DNA of 64,000 nt from Pseudoxanthomonas helianthi (GCF_017939625.1 NZ_JAGKTC010000003.1:608923-672922), one strand, 5' to 3'. Shown: positions 43,656-53,490, counted from the first letter of the stretch. Numbers and translations: made by a program. The notes: generated by a model from the letters alone, not told the origin.

Positions 43656-44411
43656 TTACGGCGCGGATCGCGGCGCCGTCGGCTCGGCCAGCGGCAGGGC
43701 TTCGCCCGGTTTCGCCACGCGGTGGCCCCGCGCGGCCAGCGCCTCCCCATCGGCGGCGCTGGCGTAGTGGTACAGCACGCAGCGCCGCAACAGGGCCGGC
43801 GCGTATTCGCGCTCCAGGTCTTCTATGCCGCTGTGCGACGGATTGCCATGCAGGGCGCAGTCATGGGCGATCTGCTCGCCGTCGTCGGCGAATTTCGCCA
43901 GCATTTCGGCGATCGGCCGGGTATCGCCGGTCCAGACCATGCTGCCCTTCAGGCGCAGGCCGAACGCGGTGTCCGGCCAATGGTGGCGCACCGGGAAAAC
44001 CTCGAGCCGCACGCCGTCGTGCCAGAACGCCTCGCCGACCGGGATCACCTGGAACGCATCCCAGAAGTTCGCCCCGCCTTCGGCCAACGCGTTCGGATAG
44101 TCGCCGACACGCTTATGCAGCAACGGCAGCAACGGCGCGGGCACGTACAGCCTGACCTTGCCGCGCCGGACCTCATTGAAATAGCTGTCGACGAACAGGC
44201 GTTCGAAGCCGCCGACATGGTCCAGGTGCGTGTGGGTGACGAACAGCGCGTCGGGAAAGCGGCCATAACGCGCCTGGTAGGCAGTCAGGCTCTCGGCACC
44301 GCAGTCGATGGTCAGCCACGGAGTGCCGTCGCGTTCGATCACCGCCATCGCCGAACCCAGTTCGACCGCCGACGCATTGCCGACGCCGAGGAAACGCAAT
44401 GCCCAAGCCAT
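43656..44411 (-). CDS. Metallo-beta-lactamase-fold hydrolase
   Basis: A 251-residue MBL-fold protein with the metal motif VTHTHLDHVGGFERLF, an HHWPDTAFG His and the late Asp in VWTGDTRPIAEM. The closing His region is CVLYHYAS. It is cytosolic (no signal). The pattern resembles the ribonuclease Z / phosphodiesterase branch rather than antibiotic-hydrolysing lactamases. Substrate unknown. Its ATG overlaps the kdkA stop (ATGA), so it is translationally coupled to the Kdo kinase, which may hint at an envelope-related role (inference). Confidence 0.82.
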   Translation of the reverse strand: MAWALRFLGVGNASAVELGSAMAVIERDGTPWLTIDCGAESLTAYQARYGRFPDALFVTHTHLDHVGGFERLFVDSYFNEVRRGKVRLYVPAPLLPLLHKRVGDYPNALAEGGANFWDAFQVIPVGEAFWHDGVRLEVFPVRHHWPDTAFGLRLKGSMVWTGDTRPIAEMLAKFADDGEQIAHDCALHGNPSHSGIEDLEREYAPALLRRCVLYHYASAADGEALAARGHRVAKPGEALPLAEPTAPRSAP

Positions 44412-45160
44412 CAATAACCCCTCGCCCATGCGTCTTCGTAGGCCTGGCGCAGTTTCGCGAAGTCCTCTTGTACCTGCCCTTGCTCGCGTTCGCCGCGCAG
44501 TTTCAGCAGCGAACGCAGCAACCGCGCGAGGTTGGCCTCGCGCCAGCGCGTGGCCGGGATGCGCAGCGCGCCGCGGTCGAAGTCGATCAGCCAGCCGCGA
44601 CCGCGTTCGTCGAACAGGATGTTGTGCGCATTGAGGTCGGCATGGTCCAGTCCGGCGCGATGGAAGCGCGCGATCAATCGCCCCGTTTCCTGCCATGGCG
44701 CCGTGGCGGCATCGTCGTGCATGCGCGTCGCCAGCGAGCGCACCCCCGGCAGGCGCTCCAGCAACAGGGCGGCGCGATAGGCCAGGCCATCGCGCACGTA
44801 GCTGGCCGCGTAGGGTTGCGGCACCGGCAAGCCCTTCTCCAGCAATGCGCGGGTCAGGCGGAACTCGCTGAAACTGCGCGTGCGCGCCGCGCTGCGCCAC
44901 AGATAGCGATCATGGCTGATCCGTGCTGCCAGGCCGCCGCGCCGGTATTGGCGCAGGACCGCCGGACCGAAGCTGGCATCGACGAACCACGCACTGCCGC
45001 GACCGCCTTCGGCCACCGGCCGCGCGCGTTCGCCCCAGTGCTCGGGCCGCATCCAGTCCGGATCGGCTTGCCTGAAGCGTTTGCCGTCGAACAGAATCGC
45101 GCCATAGCCGCGGCCTTCGCGGAACGGCGTCAGGGCTTCGCTGGCGTCGAATTCGGCCAT
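44411..45160 (-). CDS. kdkA: 3-deoxy-D-manno-octulosonic acid kinase
   Basis: A 249-residue kinase of the KdkA/WaaP family that phosphorylates Kdo in lipid A-Kdo. Typical marks: [41 protein letters not shown], and the protein-kinase-like core with the catalytic loop [18 protein letters not shown] followed by IDFDRG. A Kdo kinase is expected in species with a single Kdo residue such as Xanthomonas. It is divergent from the heptosyltransferase gene, with 45 bases between starts, so both inner-core steps share a control region. Confidence 0.92.
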   Translation of the reverse strand: MAEFDASEALTPFREGRGYGAILFDGKRFRQADPDWMRPEHWGERARPVAEGGRGSAWFVDASFGPAVLRQYRRGGLAARISHDRYLWRSAARTRSFSEFRLTRALLEKGLPVPQPYAASYVRDGLAYRAALLLERLPGVRSLATRMHDDAATAPWQETGRLIARFHRAGLDHADLNAHNILFDERGRGWLIDFDRGALRIPATRWREANLARLLRSLLKLRGEREQGQVQEDFAKLRQAYEDAWARGY

Positions 45161-45205
45161 CCGGCGAGTCTAACAACACTTGTCCGGGATTTAGGAAACG
45201 CGGCA

Positions 45206-46258
45206 TTGGAAAGCTCGACTCCGCAATCGCTGTGCCTGTTGCGCTTATCCGCACTGGGCGACGTCACTCATGTGCTGCCGCTGGTGCACACGCTGCGCTC
45301 GGCGTGGCCGCAGGCGCGCCTGCACTGGATCATCGACAAGGCCGGCTTCCGCCTGCTGGAGGGCCTGCCCGGCGTGGACTTCCACGTCTACGACAAGAAC
45401 AGCGGTCTTGCCGGGATGCGGGCGTTGCGTCGCCAGTTGCCGAAGGCGGGCTTCGATGCGCTGCTGCAGATGCAGGTGGCGCTGCGCGCGAACCTGCTGT
45501 CGGCGTTCGTCCCGGCGAAGCGGCGGATCGGCTACGACCGCGCGCGCTCGAAGGACCTGCATGGCCTGTTCATCAACGAACGCATTCCCGACCGCCCGGG
45601 CATCCACGTGCTCGATGCGATCGGCAGCTTCTGCGAGCCACTGGGACTGAAGCAGACCGAAGTCGTCTGGAACATGCCGGTGCCGGAGGCCGCCTTCGAG
45701 TGGGCCCGGGCGCAATGGCCGGACGACGGAATGCCCGTGCTGATGGTCTCGCCCTGCTCCAGCCACGTGCGCCGCAACTGGTACGCGGACCGTTATGCGG
45801 CCGTGGCCGACCACGCCGCGTCGAAAGGTTGGCGCGTGGTGCTGTGCGGCGGACGCAGCGACCTGGAACGAAGCACAGCGGATGCGATCCTCGCTTCGAT
45901 GAAGCACGCTGCCCTCGACCTGGTCGGCAAGGACACACTGAAGCAACTGCCCGCGCTGCTGGCACGCGCCAGTCTGGTGATGACGCCGGACTCCGGCCCG
46001 ATGCATATCGCCAACGCGATGGGCGCGAAGGTGCTGGGCCTGCATGCGGCCAGCAACCCCGCGCGCAGCGGGCCGTATTCCGACCGCCGTTATTGCGTGG
46101 ACAAGTACGACGCGGCCGCGCGCAAGTACCTCGGCAAGCCGGCCGAGGCGCTGAAGTGGGGAACCAAGATCGAGTTCGACGGCGTGATGGACCTGATCCG
46201 GGTGGAGGATGCGATTGCCGCATTCGAACGCTATCGTTCCGACCATCCCCGCACCTGA
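45206..46258 (+). CDS. Lipopolysaccharide heptosyltransferase, glycosyltransferase family 9
   Basis: A 350-residue inner-core glycosyltransferase adding heptose to Kdo. Family 9 signature: LRLSALGDVTHVLPLVHTLR at the N-terminus, RIGYDRARSK and the nucleotide-sugar site MTPDSGPMHIANAMGAKVLG with the heptosyltransferase I-type ending NPARSGPYSD. It is close to OpsX of Xanthomonas and WaaC. The start is taken as TTG 45206, preceded by AGGA 8 bases away, since no ATG or GTG fits before the conserved N-terminus. The unusual start codon is the main uncertainty. Confidence 0.9.
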   Translation: MESSTPQSLCLLRLSALGDVTHVLPLVHTLRSAWPQARLHWIIDKAGFRLLEGLPGVDFHVYDKNSGLAGMRALRRQLPKAGFDALLQMQVALRANLLSAFVPAKRRIGYDRARSKDLHGLFINERIPDRPGIHVLDAIGSFCEPLGLKQTEVVWNMPVPEAAFEWARAQWPDDGMPVLMVSPCSSHVRRNWYADRYAAVADHAASKGWRVVLCGGRSDLERSTADAILASMKHAALDLVGKDTLKQLPALLARASLVMTPDSGPMHIANAMGAKVLGLHAASNPARSGPYSDRRYCVDKYDAAARKYLGKPAEALKWGTKIEFDGVMDLIRVEDAIAAFERYRSDHPRT

Positions 46259-46276
46259 CCGCACCTGGGACCTTCC

Positions 46277-46726
46277 GTGAACCTGCAGACCCTGCTCGAC
46301 AAGGACGCCATCGGCGACGTCATCAACCGCTTGTTCGTCGGCACCGACGATCGCGACTGGGCCGCGGTACGCGCCGCGCTGGCCCCGCGCCTGCACGTCG
46401 ACATGACCTCGGTCGCAGGCGGCTCACCATCCGAAATCGACGGCGCGGAATTGGCCGCGATGTGGGAAACGGGACTGCGGCCGATCCAGGCTGTCCATCA
46501 CCAGACCGGCAACCTGCGCATCGCGGTCGACGGCGATGCCGCCGAAGCCTTCTGCTACGGCACCGCCACCCATTACCGGCCCACGGCCAGCGGCCGCAAC
46601 GTGCGCACCTTCGTCGGCAGCTACGACTTCCGCCTGGCGCGCATGGACGGGGCGTGGCGGATCACGCTGTTCCGCTTCAACCTGAAATACCTGGACGGCA
46701 ACCTTCAGCTGGAAACGGACGGCTGA
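46277..46726 (+). CDS. SnoaL-like / NTF2-fold protein
   Basis: A 149-residue protein with the NTF2-like pattern: MNLQTLLDKDAIGDVINRLFVGTDDRDW, then TGNLRIAVDGDAAEAFCYGTATHY and WRITLFRFNLKYLDGN. Such proteins bind or isomerise small hydrophobic molecules; no specific function can be assigned. GTG 46277 is used, 18 bases after the heptosyltransferase stop, so it likely shares that transcript. An LPS role is not implied by its sequence. Confidence 0.78.
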   Translation: MNLQTLLDKDAIGDVINRLFVGTDDRDWAAVRAALAPRLHVDMTSVAGGSPSEIDGAELAAMWETGLRPIQAVHHQTGNLRIAVDGDAAEAFCYGTATHYRPTASGRNVRTFVGSYDFRLARMDGAWRITLFRFNLKYLDGNLQLETDG

Positions 46727-46732
46727 AGCGGC

Positions 46733-47140
46733 TTAGGGCGCCGCGCCGGTCCTGTAGTCCTGGTACGACTTCTCTTCCACGTAGGAAGACCCCAGCGCCA
46801 GGTTGATTTCCTTCTTGATCCGCGCGCGCTCGTCGTTCTCGAAATACACGCTGCGCGCCAGGCGGATGAATTCGGCATCGAATTCCTGCGCCTTCTCCTT
46901 GATCCGGATGTCGTCCTCGATCACCCACAGGCGCTCGTTGACCGCCTTCAGGTCGGCGCGCAACTGGGCGATGTCGTGGCCGGCCGCGGGGTGCGCCATC
47001 CAGGTCTTCTCCAGCGCGGACAGCTCGTTGCGCACGTTGGCCAGCTTGGCCGGATCGGTCATGCGCTCGGACTTGATCTGCAGGATGGCGATCTTGTCGA
47101 GCAACTCGCCGAAGGAGACAGGGGTGTGGATTTCGGACAT
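46733..47140 (-). CDS. DUF6165 family protein
   Basis: A 135-residue, largely alpha-helical, charged protein (SFGELLDKIAILQIKSERM, ELSALEKTWM, RLWVIEDDIRIKEKAQEFD, RARIKKEINLALGSS). I recall the family (DUF6165) from alpha- and gammaproteobacterial genomes, often near LPS or glycosyltransferase genes; the function is unknown. It is convergent with the SnoaL-like gene (6 bases between stops). ATG 47140 is the only sensible start. Confidence 0.72.
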   Translation of the reverse strand: MSEIHTPVSFGELLDKIAILQIKSERMTDPAKLANVRNELSALEKTWMAHPAAGHDIAQLRADLKAVNERLWVIEDDIRIKEKAQEFDAEFIRLARSVYFENDERARIKKEINLALGSSYVEEKSYQDYRTGAAP

Positions 47141-47210
47141 GGATTCGGCCGGAGCATTCGGAACTAGCAGTTTAGCCCGGTACGGCTTTCCCCAACCCGA
47201 ATATGCGAAA

Positions 47211-47226
47211 GCCCCCTTGCGGGGGC
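47211..47226 (-). terminator. Terminator-like hairpin downstream of tRNA-Ser
   Basis: GCCCCC-TTGC-GGGGGC, followed on the minus strand by TTTCG. It lies 12 bases beyond the CCA end of the tRNA. The T-run is short. Confidence 0.6.
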
Positions 47227-47237
47227 CCTTGCGTATC

Positions 47238-47328
47238 TGGCGGGAAGGGGGGGATTCGAACCCCCGGTACGCTATAAACGTACGCCTGATTTCGAGTCAG
47301 GTACATTCAACCACTCTGCCACCTTCCC
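47238..47328 (-). tRNA. tRNA-Ser (anticodon CGA, reads UCG)
   Basis: All arms are seen: acceptor GGGAAGG/CCTTCCC (47322-47328 with 47242-47248), anticodon stem CCTGA-CTCGAAA-TCAGG with anticodon CGA, a long variable arm GTACG...CGTAC typical of serine tRNAs, T-arm GGGGG-TTCGAAT-CCCCC, and an encoded CCA (47240-47238). It lies alone, after DUF6165 and opposite the PP2C gene. Its sequence is typical of gammaproteobacterial tRNA-Ser(CGA). Confidence 0.97.
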
Positions 47329-47361
47329 GGGTGCAGCCCTGCCTCGCGACAGGGGGCGTGC

Positions 47362-47390
47362 ATGATACGGGGCGGGCCGCGCGCGGACAA
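47362..47390 (-). promoter_or_regulatory. Candidate promoter of tRNA-Ser
   Basis: On the minus strand TTGTCC (47390-47385), a 17-base spacer and TATCAT (47367-47362), followed by a G+C-rich discriminator (GCACGCCCCC) as in stringently controlled stable-RNA promoters. The expected start is about 27 bases before the mature tRNA. Confidence 0.65.
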
Positions 47391-47530
47391 GGGCGAAGGC
47401 CCTCATTCCGTCCCCACGGCCCGTGGCGTACCCTCGCCGTGAACCCTTTCCGAATACTTGCTTGCCGGCCGGCCGTTCTGCCGCAATGATTGCGTTCGAC
47501 CACACAAGCATCCCCCGCACCAGACACCCG

Positions 47531-48235
47531 ATGATCGAGTTCGGACACCTTACCCATACCGGCCTGCGCCGCGAACTCAACGAAGACACCTATTACGGCG
47601 ACAACGAGCTGGGCCTGTGGCTGGTCGCCGACGGCATGGGCGGGCACGAATACGGCGAGGTCGCCAGCGCGCTGGCCCGCGAAACCATCGTCCGCGAGGT
47701 CCGCGACGGCACCCCCCTGCCGCAGGCGATCCGCATCGCCGACGAAGAAATCATCCGCGCCTCGCGGCGCCGCAACGATGCCCTGCCGATGGGCACCACG
47801 GTGGTCGCCGTGCGCGTGCAGGGCCCGCGCTTCGAAGTGGCCTGGGTCGGCGACAGCCGCGCCTACCTGTGGCGCGACGGCCAGCTGGCCCAGCTCAGCC
47901 ACGACCACAGCTACGTGCAGGAACTGATCGCCAACGGCGCCTTGACCAGCGAACAGGCCCGTTCGCACCCGCAGCGCAACGTGGTGACCCAGGCGCTGGG
48001 CGTGACCGACCCGGCCCACCTCAATGTCGAGACCATGACCGGCGAGTTGCGTCCGGGCATGCAACTACTGCTGTGCAGCGACGGGCTGACCGAGGAAGTG
48101 GACGACCGCGGCATCGCCGGCGTGCTGGGCCAGTCCGATTGCAGCGCCCAGGAATGCGTCGACGGCCTGGTCGCAGCGGCGCTGGATGGCGGCGGTTCGG
48201 ACAACGTCACCGCGATCCTGGTGCGCTGCCACTAG
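47531..48235 (+). CDS. PP2C-type serine/threonine protein phosphatase
   Basis: A 234-residue soluble PPM phosphatase. All metal and catalytic motifs are present: LRRELNEDTYYGD, VADGMGGHEYGEVAS, GTTVVAV, VGDSRAYLWRDG, LCSDGLTEEVDD and GGSDNVTAILV. Such enzymes reverse Ser/Thr phosphorylation by Hanks-type kinases; no kinase gene is next to it. ATG 47531 is preceded by a long leader. It is convergent with dnaQ (3 bases between stops). Confidence 0.92.
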   Translation: MIEFGHLTHTGLRRELNEDTYYGDNELGLWLVADGMGGHEYGEVASALARETIVREVRDGTPLPQAIRIADEEIIRASRRRNDALPMGTTVVAVRVQGPRFEVAWVGDSRAYLWRDGQLAQLSHDHSYVQELIANGALTSEQARSHPQRNVVTQALGVTDPAHLNVETMTGELRPGMQLLLCSDGLTEEVDDRGIAGVLGQSDCSAQECVDGLVAAALDGGGSDNVTAILVRCH

Positions 48236-48238
48236 CTC

Positions 48239-48967
48239 CTATCCCGCGGGAGCAGCCTCGACTGCATCCCACACGCAGGCGCCGCCGGCCTTCTTGCGCA
48301 ACTTCTCCAGCCTGGCCTCGTGCGCGGCGAGTTCTTCCTCGGAAACCCGCACCCGCGGACGCGCGCCGGTGGCCGGACCGAAATCGTGGCGAACCGCGAC
48401 GACCTCTGTTGCCGAGGCCGCCTCGAATGCGTCGAAACCGATTTCGCTCTGCCCCGACGTCAGGTGCAGGTAGACCTCGCACAGCAGTTGCGCGTCGAGC
48501 AGCGCGCCGTGCAGCTGGCGATGCGCGTTGTCCACGCCCAGGCGCTTGCACAGCGCGTCCAGCGAATTGCGCTGGCCGGGGAAGCGCTGTCGCGCCAGCA
48601 GCAGGGAATCCTCGACCGTCACCCGATCGCTCAGGCGTCCGTATTGCGGGCCGAGCAACGACAGTTCGTAATCGAGGAAGCCCATGTCGAACGCGGCGTT
48701 GTGGATCACCAGTTCCGCGCCATCGACGAAGGCGAGGAAATCGTCGGCGATTTCGGCGAAACGCGGCTTGTCGGCGAGGAATTCGAGGCTCAGGCCGGTG
48801 ACTTCGGCCGCGCCCGGTTCGAATTCGCGATCCGGATGGATGTACTGGTGGTAGGTGCGTCCAGTCGGGCGCCGTTCCAGCAACTCGACACAGCCGATTT
48901 CGACCACGCGGTTGCCCTTCTTCCATTCCAGGCCGGTGGTTTCGGTGTCGAGGATGATCTGGCGCAT
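48239..48967 (-). CDS. dnaQ: DNA polymerase III epsilon (proofreading) subunit
   Basis: A 242-residue 3'-5' exonuclease. Exo I DTETTGL, Exo II (LVIHNAAFDMGFLDYEL) and Exo III (HGALLDAQLLCEVYL) are intact, and the C-terminal polymerase-binding tail is present. It lies 73 bases from rnhA with the same orientation, the conserved rnhA-dnaQ pair of gammaproteobacteria. Confidence 0.95.
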   Translation of the reverse strand: MRQIILDTETTGLEWKKGNRVVEIGCVELLERRPTGRTYHQYIHPDREFEPGAAEVTGLSLEFLADKPRFAEIADDFLAFVDGAELVIHNAAFDMGFLDYELSLLGPQYGRLSDRVTVEDSLLLARQRFPGQRNSLDALCKRLGVDNAHRQLHGALLDAQLLCEVYLHLTSGQSEIGFDAFEAASATEVVAVRHDFGPATGARPRVRVSEEELAAHEARLEKLRKKAGGACVWDAVEAAPAG

Positions 48968-49040
48968 GCGGTGTTCGGGAAATCGGAAGTCGGACGAAGG
49001 GTAACCGGGAGCCGTCTCACCGGCTGGGTGCGGCCTGCGC

Positions 49041-49484
49041 TCAGGCGGCGTCGCGGAACTTCGTCGCCTGCTCGCGCGCCAGCAGGTCGACGCGTTCGTT
49101 GTCCGGGTCGCCGTTGTGGCCCTTGACCCAGTGCCAGTCGATCCGGTGCGGCCGTACCGCCGCATGCAGGCGTTCCCACAGATCGCGGTTCTTGACCGGA
49201 TCGCCGCCGGCGGTCTTCCAGCCGCGCCGCACCCAGTTCGGCATCCACTCGGTAATGCCCTGACGCACGTACTGCGAATCGATGTACAGCGCCACCGCGC
49301 AAGGCTCCTTCAGCGATTCCACCGCCGCGATCGCCGCCATCAGTTCCATGCGGTTGTTGGTGGTCAGCGCTTCGCCGCCGCTCAGTTCGCGCTCGCGGCC
49401 GTTGTAGCGCAGCAGCGCGGCCCAGCCGCCGGGCCCCGGATTGCCGAGGCAGGAGCCGTCGGTGTGGATGCTGATCTGCTTCAT
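49041..49484 (-). CDS. rnhA: Ribonuclease HI
   Basis: A 147-residue enzyme removing RNA from RNA-DNA hybrids. Active-site acidic residues in [33 protein letters not shown] and the handle region with [21 protein letters not shown] are all present. ATG 49484 gives the standard [10 protein letters not shown] start; an in-frame ATG at 49499 would add MNQIS. It follows the YafS-like gene with a 19- to 34-base gap. Confidence 0.95.
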   Translation of the reverse strand: MKQISIHTDGSCLGNPGPGGWAALLRYNGRERELSGGEALTTNNRMELMAAIAAVESLKEPCAVALYIDSQYVRQGITEWMPNWVRRGWKTAGGDPVKNRDLWERLHAAVRPHRIDWHWVKGHNGDPDNERVDLLAREQATKFRDAA

Positions 49485-49518
49485 CGAAATCTGATTCATC
49501 CGGATATGTTCGCATTGT

Positions 49519-50178
49519 TCATGCGGGCGCCGTACCGGTATTCCATCTGCGCTGCACCGGTGCGGGCGGAATCAGGGCGGCGACGCGCGATTCGGCTTCG
49601 AGCAGACAGATCGCGCGCAAGCCGGCCAGCACCGATGGCGGCTGGGCAGCGGTCGGCTCGGCGCGCCAGACCGGACCGAGATAGCGGACTTCGCCACCGG
49701 CCAGGTGCAGGCCGGCGGCGCGCAGGCGCGACTGCCAGTCGCGCGGATCGCGGGCCCGCTGCGCCGACTTGCGCCAGTGCGCACGGTAGGGGCTCCACGG
49801 ATTCAGGGCGAACAGCCACAGCCGCCCACCCGGTTCCAGTACCCGCGCGCATTCCATCAGCAGTTCGTGGAACGCGCCGTCGTCCAGCACGTGCTGGACG
49901 ACCACGCTGCCGAAGGCCTCGGTCGGCAACGGCAGCGGCAGGCGGCATTGCAACGGCCCGGCAAACGCGTCGCCGCGACGATGCAGGCGCAGGCCGCGCG
50001 GCGGCGGGTCGTCGCCGATCGCGACCGAATCCGGGGCCAGCCACAGCCATGGCGACGCCGGCCGGCCCTGCAGGCTGGAAACGATGACCTCCTGCTCCGC
50101 GGCCAGCAGGGTCTCCCCGGCGGGCGTTCCCCACCAGGCCAGGGGCTCGGCGACACAACTGTCGGACAGGCTGGGCAT
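49519..50178 (-). CDS. YafS-like SAM-dependent methyltransferase family protein
   Basis: A 219-residue methyltransferase-like protein. The recognisable class I elements are the acidic strand region and [27 protein letters not shown]; the N-terminal glycine-rich motif I is weak ([18 protein letters not shown]), so the SAM site may be degenerate. It sits between rnhA and gloB, the position of yafS in E. coli, which supports the family call. Target unknown. ATG 50178 (MPSLSDS) is chosen; it is divergent from gloB with 80 bases between starts. Confidence 0.75.
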   Translation of the reverse strand: MPSLSDSCVAEPLAWWGTPAGETLLAAEQEVIVSSLQGRPASPWLWLAPDSVAIGDDPPPRGLRLHRRGDAFAGPLQCRLPLPLPTEAFGSVVVQHVLDDGAFHELLMECARVLEPGGRLWLFALNPWSPYRAHWRKSAQRARDPRDWQSRLRAAGLHLAGGEVRYLGPVWRAEPTAAQPPSVLAGLRAICLLEAESRVAALIPPAPVQRRWNTGTAPA

Positions 50179-50258
50179 GCCCGGATTATCGCCGGACCTG
50201 CGCCCGGACACGTCTATCGCTTACCCTCTGCCGCCAGTCCAGCCGGATAGCCGTGCCG

Positions 50259-51038
50259 ATGCGCCTGACCGCCCTGCCCGCCTTCGAGGACAACTACATC
50301 TGGGCCCTGGTCGACGACGAGGGCAACGCGGTCGTCGTCGATCCCGGCGACGCGGCCCCGGTGCTGGCCGCCAGCGGCCACGGCCTGTGGCCGGCGGCGG
50401 TGCTGCTGACCCATCACCACCCCGACCACGCCGGCGGCGTGGCCGCCCTGCGCGAGCGCTGGCCGACCCTGCCGGTGTTCGCCCCGGAAGACCCGCGCAT
50501 CGACACGGCGACCGAACGCGTCGGGGATGGCGCGCGTATCCCATTGAATGGCTGGGAATTTTCGGTATTGGCCGTGCCCGGGCATACGCTCAGCCATGTC
50601 GCCTTCCATCGTCCGGGGAACGGCAGCGAGGGCCATCTGTTCTGTGGCGATACCTTGTTCAGCCTGGGCTGTGGGCGGTTGTTCGAAGGTACGCCCGCGC
50701 AGATGCTGGCCTCGCTGGACCACCTGGCGACGCTGCCGGGCTCCACGGCGGTTTGCTGCGGCCATGAGTACACTCTGGCCAACGCCGCCTTCGCCCGTAC
50801 CGTCGACCCCGCCAACCCGGCTTTGCGCCGTCGAATCGAGGAAGCCACCGCCATGCGCCAAGCCGGACGCCCCAGCCTGCCTTCGAGCCTCGCCTCGGAA
50901 GTCGCCTGCAATCCGTTCCTGCGCGTCGATGCCGCGGAGGTGCGCGACGCGGTCGCGCGCCGGCTGGGCCGCCCACCGGCCGACCGGGTCGAAACTTTCG
51001 CCGAATTGCGGCGCTGGAAGGACGGCTTCCGCGCATGA
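50259..51038 (+). CDS. gloB: Hydroxyacylglutathione hydrolase (glyoxalase II)
   Basis: A 259-residue MBL-fold enzyme hydrolysing S-lactoylglutathione to lactate and glutathione in methylglyoxal detoxification. Dinuclear metal site: [42 protein letters not shown] and [13 protein letters not shown]. The C-terminal glutathione-binding region is normal. ATG 50259 gives [15 protein letters not shown], the typical N-terminus; GTG 50253 is an alternative. It overlaps mltD by ATGA. Confidence 0.95.
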   Translation: MRLTALPAFEDNYIWALVDDEGNAVVVDPGDAAPVLAASGHGLWPAAVLLTHHHPDHAGGVAALRERWPTLPVFAPEDPRIDTATERVGDGARIPLNGWEFSVLAVPGHTLSHVAFHRPGNGSEGHLFCGDTLFSLGCGRLFEGTPAQMLASLDHLATLPGSTAVCCGHEYTLANAAFARTVDPANPALRRRIEEATAMRQAGRPSLPSSLASEVACNPFLRVDAAEVRDAVARRLGRPPADRVETFAELRRWKDGFRA

Positions 51039-52249
51039 GCGCGCGCCGCGGCTGGGCCGCGGTCTTCGGCCTGTGCGTGCTGTGCGCGCACGCCGGGGAA
51101 CCGCCGGCCACCCCGCCCGTCGCCACGCTGGCGTCTCCGCTTGCGACTGCCGTGCCCTTGCCGGCCGAGCCGCCGATCGATGTCGCTTCGATTCCCGTTT
51201 CGCAGCTGCGCAGCGGCCGCGAAATCTACGAGCGCTTCCGCGACGGCCTCGCCGCCCCGCAATGCGATGCCACCGCCACCAAGGGGCGCTGGAAGCAGCA
51301 CTTCAGCCACGCCCCCAGCCGGCTGGTGCAACCCAACGACGACCTGCTGCCGCTGTTCGGTTACGTCGTCGATGCCTTGCGCGAAGCCAACCTGCCGACC
51401 GAATACGCGCTCATTCCGTTCGTCGAAAGCGGCTACAAGCCGGGCGCGCGCAGCGCCGGCGGCCCGGCCGGGCTATGGCAGTTCATCGGCACCACCGCGC
51501 GCAACCACGGCGTGAGCATGGGCGGCGGCTACGACGGACGCCTGTCGCCGGTGGAATCGACCCAGGCGGCGGTGCGTTACCTGAAAACCCTGCACAACAT
51601 GTTCGGCAAGGATTGGCGACTGGCGGTGATGGGCTACAACGCCGGCGAATACCGCGTGCTGCAATCGATGCGCCGCGCCGGCATGAACGCCAGCAATGCG
51701 CGACCCGCCGAATTGCCGGGGCTGTCCGGCATCACCTACGCCTACGTGGAAAAACTGCACGCGCTGGCCTGCCTGTTCCAGCAGGCCGACGACCGCGCCG
51801 AATGGATGCGTGCGCTGGACCGCCAGGTGCCGCGCCTGGCACCGCATGAATTGAATGGCCCATTGGAAACCTGGGCGCGCCGCAACGGCCACGACCCCGC
51901 CCTGCTGCGCCGGCTCAACCCCGCCTTCGCCGGCGGCACGCCCGCGCGGGGCGACAAGCCGCTGCGCGTGCTGGCCCCGACCACGGCGGACGAAGCGCCT
52001 GCCATGCCCGACCTCGCGCCGGTGCAGACCGCCGTCGCGGTCACACCGCCGCCGCCCGATGCCGCGCCGTCGCCCGCCGGCGAAGCCGCCGCGCGTTCGC
52101 ACGTGGTCAAGCGTGGCGAATCCACCTGGACCATCGCCCGTCGTTACGGCCTGACCGCACAACAGCTGCAGACGCGCAACCATCTCCAAGCGAACAGCGT
52201 GCTGCGGCCGGGCATGGTGCTGCAGGTGGATGGCGAAGCGACGCCGTGA
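51035..52249 (+). CDS. mltD: Membrane-bound lytic murein transglycosylase D
   Basis: A 404-residue periplasmic lytic transglycosylase with an N-terminal signal ([16 protein letters not shown]). The lysozyme-like domain spans about 95-290 with catalytic Glu in [20 protein letters not shown] and AGLWQF, and the GYNAGE motif. A Pro/Ala linker is followed by a single LysM domain (about 355-402: [19 protein letters not shown]). E. coli MltD has two LysM repeats. There is a Cys near the signal-peptide end, but the lipobox (CVLCAHA) is weak. Confidence 0.93.
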   Translation: MSARRGWAAVFGLCVLCAHAGEPPATPPVATLASPLATAVPLPAEPPIDVASIPVSQLRSGREIYERFRDGLAAPQCDATATKGRWKQHFSHAPSRLVQPNDDLLPLFGYVVDALREANLPTEYALIPFVESGYKPGARSAGGPAGLWQFIGTTARNHGVSMGGGYDGRLSPVESTQAAVRYLKTLHNMFGKDWRLAVMGYNAGEYRVLQSMRRAGMNASNARPAELPGLSGITYAYVEKLHALACLFQQADDRAEWMRALDRQVPRLAPHELNGPLETWARRNGHDPALLRRLNPAFAGGTPARGDKPLRVLAPTTADEAPAMPDLAPVQTAVAVTPPPPDAAPSPAGEAAARSHVVKRGESTWTIARRYGLTAQQLQTRNHLQANSVLRPGMVLQVDGEATP

Positions 52250-52374
52250 GGCCTCTTCGATACCGGTGGTAGCCGCCGCGTACGGCGCCGTATCTGCGCC
52301 TGCAGGGACGCAGCGGGAACGGGTGGCCCTGACCCATGGCAAAATGGAGCGATTACTCGAACCGGGAACACACC

Positions 52375-53169
52375 ATGGGTTTTCTGCAGGGCAAGCGCGC
52401 ACTCATCACCGGCATCGCCAGCGAGCGTTCGATCGCTTCGGGCATCGCCGAAGCCATGCATCGCGAAGGCGCGGAACTGGCCTTCACCTACCAGAACGAC
52501 AAGCTCAAGTCCCGGGTCGAGAAGGCAGCCGAGGAATACGGCGGCAAGTTCGTCGCGCCGCTCGACGTGGCCAGCGACGAACAGATCGACGCCTGCTTCA
52601 ACGAAGTCGGCAAGCACTGGGGCGACGGTTTCGACATCCTCGTCCACGCCATCGCCTTCGCCCCGCGCGAAGCCATCGCCGGCAACTTCCTCGACGGGCT
52701 GACCCGCGAGAACTTCGCCCTGTCGCACGACATCTCCGCGTATTCGTTCGCCGCGCTGGCCAAGGCCGCACGCCCGTTCATGCAGGGCCGCAACGGCGCG
52801 CTGCTGACCCTCAGCTACCTGGGCGCGGAACGCGCGCTGCAGAACTACAACGTGATGGGCGTGGCCAAGGCCAGCCTCGAGGCGACCACGCGCTACCTGG
52901 CGCTGGACCTGGGCCGCGACGGCATCCGCGTCAACGCGGTCTCGGCGGGCCCGATCAAGACCCTGGCCGCTTCCGGCATCGCCGGCTTCCGCAAGATCCT
53001 CGGCCATGTCGAGCAGTACGCCCCGCTACACCGCACGGTGACCATCGAGGACGTGGGCAACACGGCCGCGTTCCTGTGCTCGGACCTTGCCGCGGGCATC
53101 ACCGGCGAAGTGACCTATGTCGATGCGGGTTACAACATCCTCGGCATGACCGGGATCGATACCGAATAA
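52375..53169 (+). CDS. fabI: Enoyl-ACP reductase [NADH]
   Basis: A 264-residue short-chain dehydrogenase completing each elongation cycle of fatty-acid synthesis. Seen: [40 protein letters not shown] and the active-site Tyr-x6-Lys in [14 protein letters not shown] conserved YLGAER precedes it. It is the usual target of triclosan-like inhibitors. It stands apart from the other fab genes here, between mltD and the low-GC orphan. Confidence 0.95.
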   Translation: MGFLQGKRALITGIASERSIASGIAEAMHREGAELAFTYQNDKLKSRVEKAAEEYGGKFVAPLDVASDEQIDACFNEVGKHWGDGFDILVHAIAFAPREAIAGNFLDGLTRENFALSHDISAYSFAALAKAARPFMQGRNGALLTLSYLGAERALQNYNVMGVAKASLEATTRYLALDLGRDGIRVNAVSAGPIKTLAASGIAGFRKILGHVEQYAPLHRTVTIEDVGNTAAFLCSDLAAGITGEVTYVDAGYNILGMTGIDTE

Positions 53170-53202
53170 CGTCCGTAACTTCTCGGGATCGAGACTCTCG
53201 TC

Positions 53203-53490
53203 ATGCGTGTAGAGAACGTGGAAATTTATTCGGACCAGACCAACGCAGCGGTCATGCGTCACCCTGGCCGGAGTTTTCCAGGCGTCTTGATTCAAGGCGA
53301 TTCACTTCACGGGCTCTGCGCGCAAGCCGATGATGCATGTAGTGCCGCAAGAGGAAAGCTCAGTGATGATGAATATGCCGAACTTAACGAGTTAAGGAAC
53401 ACGCTTTGGGGATACCTCAGCCATTACAAGTCGATTCTTCTGGAACAAGGAATGCCACTTCCCTTCGCTGAAGACGCTCGATTGGGTTGA
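53203..53490 (+). CDS. DUF6959-like protein of unknown function, low G+C
   Basis: A 95-residue acidic protein (VENVEIYSDQTNAAVMRHPG, FPGVLIQGDSL, LSDDEYAELNELRNTLWGYL, HYKSILLEQGMPLPF) that I associate with DUF6959 from memory only. No catalytic motif or signal is visible. Two counted 60-base lines (53341-53460) are about 46% G+C while a line inside adjacent fabI is 75%, so it looks acquired. It follows fabI by 33 bases and ends at the shared terminator with ppiD. It might be the immunity or partner half of some system, but no partner gene is visible. Confidence 0.7.
   Translation: MRVENVEIYSDQTNAAVMRHPGRSFPGVLIQGDSLHGLCAQADDACSAARGKLSDDEYAELNELRNTLWGYLSHYKSILLEQGMPLPFAEDARLG

Noticed and set aside
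44411..45160. A eukaryotic-type protein kinase
   Set aside because: The kinase-like core belongs to the KdkA/WaaP family, supported by the N-terminal KdkA pattern and the neighbouring heptosyltransferase.
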